This document shows positions 36,916-45,559 of a stretch of 64,000 nucleotides of DNA, piece by piece (the first letter of the stretch is position 1; each line of letters opens with the position of its first letter). The translations under genes and the position numbers were made by a program. Where the stretch lies: NCBI RefSeq assembly GCF_018968705.1, contig NZ_CP076668.1:4165001-4229000 (forward strand). Reading direction: 5' to 3'. Source of the DNA: Pseudomonas lijiangensis. Its GTDB lineage: Bacteria; Pseudomonadota; Gammaproteobacteria; Pseudomonadales; Pseudomonadaceae. The notes under the pieces are model-generated. The model was given only the letters and a program-made list of their open reading frames with translations. It did no database searches and was not told the DNA's origin.

Positions 36916-37797
36916 ATGTTCACACCTGCTTACAAGGCCAATTACATGCTGATCGATGGTGCCCTGCACCCGAATGTCATTTGCCAACTGCAACAACGGA
37001 ACGAGCCTCTGGAGATCCTGCCCCTTTACCTGTCGACATGCCTGGAGCCTGTCAAAGAGCAAGGACCGATTCTGGTACATGCGCCTTTCGGCACAACCCT
37101 GATGACCGAGTGGCAACAGACTCCAGCCCAGCATCTGTATGCCAGTGTCTTCGCCAGTCAGGCCCCCTTGCGCACCGTCTCCAGCCATCTGCGCCACTTT
37201 CTCCAGCCAACGGACCACCTGGGCAACAGCAGCCTGCTGCGCTTTGCCGACCCCGTCGTGACGTATTTCTGGTTGTCGAGCTATCCCCAGGATCATCTGG
37301 ACTCATTGCTGGGACCAGTCACCGACTTATGGGTCAAGACACCGGTTCATCGCTGGCACACCCAGCCTGATCATCCTTTCACCCACTTTGCCCACAACAA
37401 ACCACTCCAAGACTGGGACCCACGCTTTGCGCTGCAAGGCGAACCGCAACTGGCCGCCTTCGAGCAGGCTGGCAAGTGGCTGTTCATGGAGCAGCTTCAT
37501 GAATGGCTCACCGATCACCATCCATCGGCGTTCACCAACCAGACGAGCGAACAGGTCCAGAGCTGGATGGAGCAAGTACTGGAAAAAGGCCGGGCATGGG
37601 GACTGGCAAGTGATTACTCCTTCGTCGCCTGGGCAGATATCTGCCACATCTGGGGCCTGGACTTCATGGATCGGGCTGAAAGCCCTTACCAGCGCTGGCT
37701 GACGCAGTTCCCCGAAAAGGCGCGGCTGCCTCCCGAAGTTCGTGTCGAAGTGATCGCCGAATACGCACGCCACACCACGGGCGCAGCAAATGACTGA
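36916..37797 (+). CDS. DUF4123 protein, likely T6SS effector adaptor
   Basis: The protein has 293 residues from ATG 36916 (AAGGA seven bases before); an ATG at 36850 lacks a good ribosome site. Residues ~10-135 show the DUF4123 pattern: MLIDGALHPNVICQLQQR, LPLYLSTCLEPVKEQGPILV, LRHFLQPTD and LLRFADPVVTYFWLSSY. DUF4123 proteins load a cognate effector onto the VgrG spike of the type VI secretion system. It overlaps the next gene by eight bases, which fits an adaptor-effector pair. A C-terminal part (residues ~165-290) is helical and of unknown role. Confidence 0.88.
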   Translation: MFTPAYKANYMLIDGALHPNVICQLQQRNEPLEILPLYLSTCLEPVKEQGPILVHAPFGTTLMTEWQQTPAQHLYASVFASQAPLRTVSSHLRHFLQPTDHLGNSSLLRFADPVVTYFWLSSYPQDHLDSLLGPVTDLWVKTPVHRWHTQPDHPFTHFAHNKPLQDWDPRFALQGEPQLAAFEQAGKWLFMEQLHEWLTDHHPSAFTNQTSEQVQSWMEQVLEKGRAWGLASDYSFVAWADICHIWGLDFMDRAESPYQRWLTQFPEKARLPPEVRVEVIAEYARHTTGAAND

Positions 37798-40700
37798 AAA
37801 GCACGGCACCCTTCAGCAACGGCGTGCAACCCGCTTCGACAAAACACCCTCCAGCGCAACCAGCCTGTGTCCCTTCAAGGGGCCGGACGTGGCGATTGTT
37901 CCGGTGCGCTACGCTCTGGATCGTTCCCGTTACGATGTCGACCCCGAACAGCTCAAGCCCTTGCCCGCGCAAGGCCAGTGGAGCGCCTTGCCCAGGCTCA
38001 AGACCCGCAGTTACACCTTGCGCCAGCTCTATGATGGCTATGTCTATGTGTTCGACGAAACAGCAGACACCTTTCATGAGTACACCTTCTCGGGCGTCGA
38101 TGCCTGCCTGACGCGCATCGTCTGGAGTGCGGCCCATCAGGGGCAGGATGTGCGCAGCGGCGAGGGCGACGGTAAACCCTATCTGCTTTATCCCCGCAAG
38201 CACCGCCTGCACCTGGCCTTTTCCCCTGTGCAATGGACGTGGCGCATCTGCGAGCACATGCGCTCCCATGCCGACAGCCGTGCCCTGTGGATGAAGCCGG
38301 TGGACCTGGCGCGTTTCTGCACCACCCTGAACGAACCCGACACCTTGCCCCTGCTGGATCTGGCCACCGCCGTGGCCGATATCGACAAGGAATACGTGGT
38401 CGAGGACAAACGCTTTGCCGATTCGTCCATTCCTACCGCTACGCCTGAATCTCAGGACCCAGTCGCAAAATCGATCGTGACGCCACTCGGAGCCGATGTG
38501 TACTGGCTGGGCAGCGTCCCGGACAAATACAGCTCGCTGCTGATTGCCCTGGACGACCCGCTGGGTGTGCTCAATGACTTGGGCCTGCAACTGGCGGGGG
38601 ATCAGGCGGCCTTTCAGACCTGGCAACAGGAGCACGAGCACAAACTGCAGATGGCCCAGACCGTGGCGCTGCTCTGCGGTGCCAATGGTGACCTGCAACA
38701 ATTACCCGAATCGGTGCGCGATGACCGCCTCAAGACGCAGCAGTACCTGAGCGAGCTGGAAACCTGTTTCGATCAGATGGACCAGGAGGACATGCTGACC
38801 CAGCATGGCAACTCGCTGGGTGGCTATTTGGGCACCGGCGACATGTTCAAGAGTGTGGACATGCGCCATACGTTGCGTACCCGTTATGGCCGCTACCCGT
38901 CCCAGGAAGATCGTCAGGCCTGGAAGGATCGCGAAAAGTGGCGTCGTGAAGTCGATCTCGAAGGCGCACGCGCCTATCTGCAAGAACACCTGCCCCTCAG
39001 CGAAACCCTGCTGCAACAGGTGCGCGACACCCAGTCCGACTTTCAGGCCTGGGCCGAACATCTGGGCAATGACCCGCTCCGGCTGTTCATCGACACCACC
39101 ACCCCCAATACCCTGCTGTACCTGCAAACCGTCATGACCCATCTGCTGGTCGTGTATGGGCAGGATCAGCAGGCCAGTGCCTGGCTGGCCGAGCAGGAGG
39201 CCAGCGGCAGCAGCCTGTTCGGGACGATGCGCTACGGATTTTCTCCTGCCCTCAAGGAAGCCCTGCACCAGGAAGCCAACGCGCTGCTCAACGGCCTTGG
39301 CGACTTCACCAACCTCGCCACCCGCGCCGGTGAACTCAATGCCGCACTCAATCATCAGGGTTTCGCCGACGCGGCCTGGATGAAAAAGCTCAAGCAACCG
39401 GTGCGGGACACCTTCAAGGCCCTGCGCGAACTGGCGGGTGGTGCAGGCAAGACGATTGCCGAAAACATGCTGCTGGCCTGGGTGCCGGTCGACAGCCGCC
39501 TGGCCCTGGGTAAAAGCCAGAACCTCGGGGCCTTGATCCGCAACTTCATGATCGGCCAGATTCTGGCCAACAGCCCGGCACTGAGCCGCCTCAACGAACA
39601 GATTGCCTCCAGACTGAAACAGTGGAAGCGCGAGCAGCGTCATTTGGTCAAACAGATCGACGACACCCGCCATAACTGGCTCTATCCCCTCGCCCCCCGA
39701 GAACGCCGACACCTGGCGCGCCAGCTGCAATCACGACTGGACGCCCTGCGCCTGCATGAACTGAACATCCCGGGGCTGCTGGACTTCCAGAACAACCAGT
39801 ACGCTCAGCTGCTACAGGACGAAATCCGTGCCTTCTGCAAATCCGGCCTGGACGTCGCCAAGGACTGGCACACCCGCGCCAAGGCCTGGAGCGAACGCCT
39901 TGGAGGCTTTGGTGCCGCGATTACCTGGGGCGTCATCCTCATCAACTTCATCAACACCGCATTCCTCTACGAAGACCTGACCCGCGATGGCGACTTCAGC
40001 GCCAAGGACATCGTCAAGGTCGGCTACAGCCTGGGGTACAGCTTCAACCTGTTGATGGCAGTGTTTGTTGAAGCGCCGTGGGCGGTGATCAAGGAGGCGA
40101 AGCCGATGCTGATTGACGGCAAGAGCGTAGGGATACTGGATCGTCCGGCGGCTTACTGGACCAAACAGGGGAATGCGGCCTGGGGTGAGGCGATTCGTGG
40201 GTTTCGGGTCACGATGGTGGCGTTGGGCGCTTTTGCAGTGGTGGCGGCGGTGTTGGAGATTTGGGATATTAGAGGCGATTACCAGAATGCTAAAACCGAG
40301 GAGGAGAAAGCAGCGCTTTTTGTAAAAGGCATTTCTGTCTTTGTGATGATTACTGCCGGTACATTTCAATTAATTGCAGGCCTAACTCTATACAGTAAGG
40401 TCGTGTTTTTTGTGATGAGTACGTGGTTTACCATCGGTCTTCTAATAGCAGGTGTCGTTTATTTAATTGCCACCATGGTTCTGAACTATTTCAAGCAGGA
40501 CAGTGTCGGTTGGTGGTTGAGGAAATGCTGCTGGTCGCGCTCGTCTGAACATCGGCATACGGATACTCCAGAAGGAAAGTTCGAAGAAAAGCGCGCTCTA
40601 TTGGAGATCCAGTTAAGCCCGCAAATCCTCATTAAAAGCACGGTTGAATATAGGCAGGTATACATAGGTGCAGCCGGGTATGTAAATATGCCAGTGCAAA

Positions 40701-41173
40701 ACGGTGCCTGGATACAAATACGTTTGCCTGAAACCATACGCGGGCAATGGGTTCAGCTTAACGTAATCAGCAGTACACGACCTTTCGGTTTTCTGCCTAC
40801 GGAGGAAGCCAATACACCCATTGCAGATAAATTTGAAGAGCTTGGCAAGTTTACTCAGCTCAAGGAGTTCGGCAGGCTCGGCAATGAACAAAAGCCCTAT
40901 CACCCATCGGATCTGTATTTTCCGAGTTTTCCTGCGGGCGAGGATGTTGTCTGGCAGACCTGGGTTCCGCTGAGGGAAGATGCCACCTACATCGAGTTGC
41001 AAATCTGGTATCCGAAGGCAGTCGGTGTCTCGGGTGAAAAAGCTCAAAGCTATCTTTACCAGATAGAACTAAGCCAAGAGGGAAGCATGGTTGTAGATGG
41101 CTCAACACTCACACAAATTGAAGTCAGTAAAAAAAGCCGTGCCAACGCATTGATCCTTGCTCTTCCGGAATAA
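37790..41173 (+). CDS. VasX-like T6SS pore-forming effector
   Basis: The protein has 1127 residues. The N-terminal ~190 residues match the toxin VasX N-terminal domain (CPFKGPDVAIVPVRYALDR, LRQLYDGYVYVFDE). The middle (200-700) is mostly helical. Hydrophobic helices appear near 704-725, 744-765, 807-825 and 844-900, enough to form a membrane pore. The tail (~905-1127) is a beta-rich domain starting KCCWSRS and ending SRANALILALPE. The DUF4123 gene just before and a membrane protein gene just after complete an effector module. From about base 40,250 the codon use turns AT-rich, so the C terminus may have been swapped. Pore formation is inferred from the VasX family. Confidence 0.87.
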   Translation: MTEKHGTLQQRRATRFDKTPSSATSLCPFKGPDVAIVPVRYALDRSRYDVDPEQLKPLPAQGQWSALPRLKTRSYTLRQLYDGYVYVFDETADTFHEYTFSGVDACLTRIVWSAAHQGQDVRSGEGDGKPYLLYPRKHRLHLAFSPVQWTWRICEHMRSHADSRALWMKPVDLARFCTTLNEPDTLPLLDLATAVADIDKEYVVEDKRFADSSIPTATPESQDPVAKSIVTPLGADVYWLGSVPDKYSSLLIALDDPLGVLNDLGLQLAGDQAAFQTWQQEHEHKLQMAQTVALLCGANGDLQQLPESVRDDRLKTQQYLSELETCFDQMDQEDMLTQHGNSLGGYLGTGDMFKSVDMRHTLRTRYGRYPSQEDRQAWKDREKWRREVDLEGARAYLQEHLPLSETLLQQVRDTQSDFQAWAEHLGNDPLRLFIDTTTPNTLLYLQTVMTHLLVVYGQDQQASAWLAEQEASGSSLFGTMRYGFSPALKEALHQEANALLNGLGDFTNLATRAGELNAALNHQGFADAAWMKKLKQPVRDTFKALRELAGGAGKTIAENMLLAWVPVDSRLALGKSQNLGALIRNFMIGQILANSPALSRLNEQIASRLKQWKREQRHLVKQIDDTRHNWLYPLAPRERRHLARQLQSRLDALRLHELNIPGLLDFQNNQYAQLLQDEIRAFCKSGLDVAKDWHTRAKAWSERLGGFGAAITWGVILINFINTAFLYEDLTRDGDFSAKDIVKVGYSLGYSFNLLMAVFVEAPWAVIKEAKPMLIDGKSVGILDRPAAYWTKQGNAAWGEAIRGFRVTMVALGAFAVVAAVLEIWDIRGDYQNAKTEEEKAALFVKGISVFVMITAGTFQLIAGLTLYSKVVFFVMSTWFTIGLLIAGVVYLIATMVLNYFKQDSVGWWLRKCCWSRSSEHRHTDTPEGKFEEKRALLEIQLSPQILIKSTVEYRQVYIGAAGYVNMPVQNGAWIQIRLPETIRGQWVQLNVISSTRPFGFLPTEEANTPIADKFEELGKFTQLKEFGRLGNEQKPYHPSDLYFPSFPAGEDVVWQTWVPLREDATYIELQIWYPKAVGVSGEKAQSYLYQIELSQEGSMVVDGSTLTQIEVSKKSRANALILALPE

Positions 41174-41178
41174 GAAAT

Positions 41179-41880
41179 ATGATGAATAACATAATGCCTT
41201 ACAATGCAGAGCAGAGCGTACCTTCTTGCAAAGAGATATCCGTAATGGTTTGGAGTGTCAAAACAATTGACTGCCCACCAAAGGAATTAAGAAAGATTTA
41301 TATTGTAATAATATTATCATGCCTCTTACCCTTTCTCTATTGCCTATGGATGATGTGGGATACGCTTCCTGAGGATGCGGAGCTACTTATAGGGTTCGGT
41401 TGTGCGGCAGTGGTGTCCGCGATTTACATGACTATGCTTGTCGCCAGAAAAAAGACCATATTCAATTACCATATAGATATCCAGGCAGGCTCTGTCGAGT
41501 ACTACGACTACTACCCGAACTTCGCAGGCCCGTTCTTCAAAGGCATCGCCATTTTCACCATCCTGCTCTTTCTCGGCGTCGCGTTCGTCACCGGCTCGCT
41601 GCTCTTCCTGGTCGGCCCAGCCGCCATTTCAATCGGGGCAGCGCGTACTTTGCTGAATTGGGAGAACAAGATTCACAACGAGGAAAGCCTGCCGTGGTGC
41701 GAATACAACTTTGTCACGGTAGATCGCAAGCGCTCCATGATCATCACCCACCGCACAGACATCACGTTGGGGTTTGAATTCCGCTTTCCCAACAAAGAGT
41801 TATTCGAGCATTTTTTACAATTCCTGCATTCTGCCCTGCCGCCCACGGCTGAGTTCACTGAAAAAGACTGGGAGTGGTGA
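41179..41880 (+). CDS. Putative immunity protein 1, four-helix membrane protein
   Basis: The protein has 233 residues. Helices are predicted at ~38-58, ~66-86 and two at ~115-155, followed by a soluble C-terminal domain ending KDWEW. It matches no family I can name. It starts five bases after the effector stop, and a second, related gene follows the displaced tail, so an immunity role against the pore-forming effector is the best reading. Resident membrane immunity proteins are known for VasX-type effectors. Start Met-1/Met-2 cannot be separated; Met-23 is a further option, but the N-terminal part is partly conserved in copy 2. Confidence 0.72.
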   Translation: MMNNIMPYNAEQSVPSCKEISVMVWSVKTIDCPPKELRKIYIVIILSCLLPFLYCLWMMWDTLPEDAELLIGFGCAAVVSAIYMTMLVARKKTIFNYHIDIQAGSVEYYDYYPNFAGPFFKGIAIFTILLFLGVAFVTGSLLFLVGPAAISIGAARTLLNWENKIHNEESLPWCEYNFVTVDRKRSMIITHRTDITLGFEFRFPNKELFEHFLQFLHSALPPTAEFTEKDWEW

Positions 41881-42388
41881 AAGGATTAAAGTGCTGCTGG
41901 TCGCGCTCGCCTGAATATCTTCATGCAGAAACTCCAGAAGAAGAGGCAGAAGAAAAACGCGCGCTACTGGAGATCCAGTTAAGCCCACAAATTCTGGTTA
42001 AAAGCACAGTGGAGTACCGGCAGAAATACATAGTCAAAGTCGGGTATGCGGATGTGCTGGTACAAAACGGGGCCTGGATACAAATACGCCTGCCTGAAAC
42101 CTTACGCGGACCTATACAACCATCGGAACTGTATTTTCCGAGTTTTCTTGCGGGGAGGATGTCGTCTGGCAAACCTGGGTTCCGCTCAGGCAAGAGGCCT
42201 CCTATATCGAGCTGCAAATCTGGTACCCGAAGGCGGTCGGTGTCTCGGGTGAACAAGCTCAAAGCTATCTGTATCAGATAGAGCTAAGCCCGGAAGGAAA
42301 CATGACGGTCGACGGCTCAACTGTTACGGACCTTGAAATCAATAAATACAGCCGTGCCCACGCGCTGACCCTTGCGCTTCCGGAATAA
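41874..42388 (+). pseudogene. Displaced effector tail, frameshifted (second copy)
   Basis: The frame opening at GTG 41874, overlapping the immunity-1 stop, encodes KCCWSRSPEYLHAETPE and EEKRALLEIQLSPQIL, homologous to the effector tail from about base 40,520. After LPETLRG about 50 codons present in the effector (40,745-40,895) are missing. Near 42,151-42,156 one base is lost (GCGGGGAGG against GCGGGCGAGG), so the frame ends at 42,281. The other frame continues the homology (VVWQTWVPLRQEASYIELQ) to ALPE and a stop at 42,388. It has no effector head, secretion domain or membrane helices. Confidence 0.85.
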
Positions 42389-42396
42389 GAAATCGT

Positions 42397-43095
42397 ATGA
42401 CTCATGTGACAACCTGCCGTACAGAGCAGAACCAAACTTCCTGCACCGATGCTTCTGTCATGATGTGGAGTGTCAAAACAATCGATTGCCCGCCAAAGGA
42501 ATTTATGAGATTTCAAGTCTCTTTCATGGTCGGGGCTTTTGCACTTTTTACTTACTTTGCATGGTTAATGTGGGATGCAATAACTGAAAGCGCGGGATTT
42601 TTTATAAGTTTTATTTGCGTGTCAGTTGCGTCTTTAACTTATATGATCATGCTTGTAATAAGGCAAAAAACCATCTTCAACTACCACATAAAAACCCAAT
42701 CAGGCTCCGTCGAACACTTCCTTCACTACCCAGACTTCGCAGGCCCGCTCTTCAAAGGCATCGCCATTTTCACCATCCTGCTCTTTCTCGGCGTCGCGCT
42801 CGCCACCGGCTCGCTGCTCTTCCTGCTTGGCCCAGCCGCCATTTCAATCGGGGCAGCGCGTACTTTGCTGAATTGGGAGAACCCGACTCACAACGAGGAA
42901 AGCCTGCCCTGGAACGAGTACAACTTTGTCACGGTGGATCGGAAACGCTCCATGATCATCACCCATCGCACGGACACCACACTGGGATTTGAAGCGCGTT
43001 TCCCCACCAAGGTCCTGTTCGAGCAGTACCTGCAATTCCTGCATTCTGCCCTGCCGCCCACGGCTGAGTTCACTGAAAAAGACTGGGAATGGTGA
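42397..43095 (+). CDS. Putative immunity protein 2, diverged copy
   Basis: The protein has 232 residues and is a paralogue of the protein at 41179. The segment WSVKTIDCPPKE is shared; the next ~75 residues, with helices 1 and 2, are poorly conserved; from FAGP to the end (KDWEW) I count 106 identical of 119 positions. Helices 3 and 4 and the soluble domain are therefore almost unchanged. The frame is intact. It lies eight bases after the broken second tail, exactly as the first copy follows the effector. Likely role: immunity to the effector form that once carried the second tail. Confidence 0.75.
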   Translation: MTHVTTCRTEQNQTSCTDASVMMWSVKTIDCPPKEFMRFQVSFMVGAFALFTYFAWLMWDAITESAGFFISFICVSVASLTYMIMLVIRQKTIFNYHIKTQSGSVEHFLHYPDFAGPLFKGIAIFTILLFLGVALATGSLLFLLGPAAISIGAARTLLNWENPTHNEESLPWNEYNFVTVDRKRSMIITHRTDTTLGFEARFPTKVLFEQYLQFLHSALPPTAEFTEKDWEW

Positions 43096-43275
43096 AAGGA
43101 TTTACGTTGCGTGTCGCTCAGACAAAACCTTCACCAAACTGATTATTAAAAAGAATAATGATGCATATTTTTTATAATTAACTTAGACCAAAATCGAATT
43201 TCACAGAGGATGCTGCCGCACTTTAAGGTGCTCTGGACAAGGTCGAACGGACCTCAACCATTGGCAGGAGTTGTC

Positions 43276-44364
43276 ATGAGCATCGAATTCATCGGCTATA
43301 TCGCGACCCAACCCGGTTCTGAAATCCATCCCCGCAGCGGCCCGACCATCCAGCCCGATTACGTGGAGAAGGTCGCCAGGGCTCATGAAGAGGCAGGCTT
43401 CGACCGGGCGCTGGTGGCGTATCACTCCAATAGCCCTGACAGTGCTTTCGTCGCAGCTCATGCCGCCAGCGTCACGACCAGACTCAAGTTCTTGATTGCC
43501 CATCGTCCGGGTTTCATTTCCCCGACCGTGGCTGCACGTCAGTTCGCGACGCTGGATGTCTTCAATGGAGGACGCACCGCCGTGCATATCATCACCGGCG
43601 GGGATGACAAGGAGCTGCGCGCCGATGGCAGCCATATCGGCAAAGACGAACGCTACGCCCGCAGCGATGAATACCTGAGTGTGGTGCGCCAGGAGTGGAC
43701 CAGCGACAAGCCGTTCGATCATCAAGGCACTTACTACCAGTTCGAAGGCGCTCATTCGCAGGTCAAATCGCCACAGCAGCCGCATATCCCGCTGTACTTC
43801 GGCGGCTCGTCGGACGCCGCCATTGCCGTTGCGGGCAAGCATGCCGATGTCTATGCGCTGTGGGGCGAGACTTATGAGCAGGTGCGTGATGTCGTCAAAC
43901 AGGTTCGCGCCGAAGCGGCAAAGCATGGCCGTACCATTCGCTTCAGCCTGTCATTGCGACCGATTCTGGCAGAGACCGAAGAGAAAGCCTGGGCGCGGGC
44001 CGACAGTATTCTGGAAAGAGCCACGGCCCTGGCCCAGAGCAATGGCTTCGTGCGCCGCGAACCGCCGAATGAAGGCTCACGTCGCCTGCTGGCTGCGGCG
44101 GCTCAGGGTGCGCGTCTGGACAAGCGTCTTTGGACCGGCATTGCAGGCCTTCTAGGGGCCCAGGGTAATTCCACTTCGCTGGTCGGGACACCGGAGCAGG
44201 TCGCTGAGGCGCTGCTGGACTATTACGACCTTGGGATCACCACGTTCCTGATCCGGGGTTTCGACCCGCTGGACGATGCGATCGATTACGGCAAGAAACT
44301 GATCCCGCTGACCCGTGAGCTGGTTGCAGAGCGTGAGCGTCAGGCTCGGGAAAGGGTTGCCTGA
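43276..44364 (+). CDS. LLM-class FMN-dependent monooxygenase (SsuD-like)
   Basis: The protein has 362 residues, start ATG 43276 (AGGAG eight bases upstream). The TIM-barrel luciferase-like fold is shown by EFIGYIATQPGSE, GFDRALVAYHSNSPD, FLIAHRPGFISPTVAARQFATLD and VHIITGGDDKELRADG, which match alkanesulfonate monooxygenases. It probably uses FMNH2 to split a C-S bond and release sulfite. From memory it resembles P. aeruginosa PA2600, with the LysR, thiol dioxygenase and rhodanese genes next to it as PA2601-PA2603. Confidence 0.85.
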   Translation: MSIEFIGYIATQPGSEIHPRSGPTIQPDYVEKVARAHEEAGFDRALVAYHSNSPDSAFVAAHAASVTTRLKFLIAHRPGFISPTVAARQFATLDVFNGGRTAVHIITGGDDKELRADGSHIGKDERYARSDEYLSVVRQEWTSDKPFDHQGTYYQFEGAHSQVKSPQQPHIPLYFGGSSDAAIAVAGKHADVYALWGETYEQVRDVVKQVRAEAAKHGRTIRFSLSLRPILAETEEKAWARADSILERATALAQSNGFVRREPPNEGSRRLLAAAAQGARLDKRLWTGIAGLLGAQGNSTSLVGTPEQVAEALLDYYDLGITTFLIRGFDPLDDAIDYGKKLIPLTRELVAERERQARERVA

Positions 44365-44380
44365 TAGCCGTCGCGGCCAA

Positions 44381-44412
44381 GACCCCTCCCACACAGACTG
44401 TGTGAAGGGGTC
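44381..44412. terminator. Inverted repeat between convergent monooxygenase and LysR genes
   Basis: GACCCCTCCCACAC and GTGTGAAGGGGTC can form a stem of about 13 bp with one bulge. It lies 17 bases past the monooxygenase stop and 12 bases past the LysR stop. No long T run follows, so efficiency is uncertain. Confidence 0.55.
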
Positions 44413-44424
44413 ATTCGCGAGCCC

Positions 44425-45330
44425 TCACGCCGCAGCCTGCTCCTGCTTCAACGACCTTGCCACCAGACCACCGAACGACTCCACCGGCCCTTGCAGGTTG
44501 CCAAGGAAGCGCGGGTAGACCAGCCACAGGTCCATCACCGGCTTGAAGTCCTTGAGCGGCAGAACCGCCAGTTGCTCGCGATGCGCACTGCGCTCCAGCA
44601 AGGGACGTGGCACCAGGCCCAGCCCCATGCCATCGGCAACCAGACCCAGTTGCAGTTCGGTGCCGAAGGTTTCCAGATTGACCTTCAGGTTCAGGCCCTG
44701 ATCGGACAAGGTGCGCTGCAGCCCCGCACGGAATCCGCAGCCGTCCGGGTTGAGTACCCATCCCTGTTCATAACAGTCAGCCAGCTTGCCGGGCTTCTTC
44801 GTGACGGCGCTTTTGGCGCATACCACCACCAGTTCCACTTTGCCGATGGACTGCCCGATGATGTTTTCCGGGAAGATCTTGCCTGCCGGAAACAGCGCTG
44901 CAGCAGCATCCAGTTCACCATTCTCGATCTTGCCGATCAGGTTGCTGCCCCAGCCGGTCACCACCTGGGCGCGCAGGTCCGGGAATTCGCCACGCAATTG
45001 TTTGAGGGCATCTAGCAGCACCACATCGCCGATAGTCTGGGGCACGCCCAGGCGCAACAAACCGCTGGGCGGAGTATCACTGGCTACAAGCTCACGAAGT
45101 GAATCCATTTCCCGCAGTATCGCCAGACACTTCTGATAAACCTGCATGCCTATGGGCGTGGGTTTGAGCGGCTTGGTATTACGGTCGAACAACTCGACAC
45201 CCAGCGCCTGCTCGAAATTCTGTACCCGACGGGTAATTGCGGGCTGAGTCAGATCCAGCGAATCCGCCGCATGGCTGATCGACTGGCAACGGATCACTGC
45301 AACGAAAGCATCGATATCATCAATTTTCAT
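44425..45330 (-). CDS. LysR family transcriptional regulator
   Basis: The protein has 301 residues, start ATG 45330. The N-terminal helix-turn-helix is typical: FVAVIRCQSISHAADSLDLTQPAITRRVQNFEQ. The effector-binding domain follows (residues ~90-300). It lies between the monooxygenase (convergent) and the thiol dioxygenase (divergent), so it most likely controls the sulfur genes on both sides. The inducer is unknown; P. aeruginosa has a LysR gene at the same place (PA2601). Confidence 0.88.
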   Translation of the reverse strand: MKIDDIDAFVAVIRCQSISHAADSLDLTQPAITRRVQNFEQALGVELFDRNTKPLKPTPIGMQVYQKCLAILREMDSLRELVASDTPPSGLLRLGVPQTIGDVVLLDALKQLRGEFPDLRAQVVTGWGSNLIGKIENGELDAAAALFPAGKIFPENIIGQSIGKVELVVVCAKSAVTKKPGKLADCYEQGWVLNPDGCGFRAGLQRTLSDQGLNLKVNLETFGTELQLGLVADGMGLGLVPRPLLERSAHREQLAVLPLKDFKPVMDLWLVYPRFLGNLQGPVESFGGLVARSLKQEQAAA

Positions 45331-45559
45331 TCGGACCGCACATAAAAATATAAAAAGAACATAGGCAAAAAGCATAGTGGGATTTCAGGATTCTGAATAG
45401 CTGCCATCCGGCAACCAGAGCGATTTCATCAGGGAATCGCTCCACGCCCAAAAAAGCATTAAAGAGCTTTTCGTTATAACCTCATCATAAAAAAATAGCA
45501 TATTAAGATTCCACATTATGTTTACATCCATTCAGGCATCAACTCGCCCTGGAATGGAT

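Noticed and set aside
41179..43095. The duplicated tail-immunity unit as an assembly artefact
   Set aside because: The two copies differ at many positions, including a whole diverged segment in the immunity genes, so they are two real loci and not one read twice.
43260..43275. Sigma-54-like sequence TTGGCAGGAGTTGTCA before the SsuD-like gene
   Set aside because: It directly touches the start codon and contains the ribosome site, so it cannot be the promoter of this gene.
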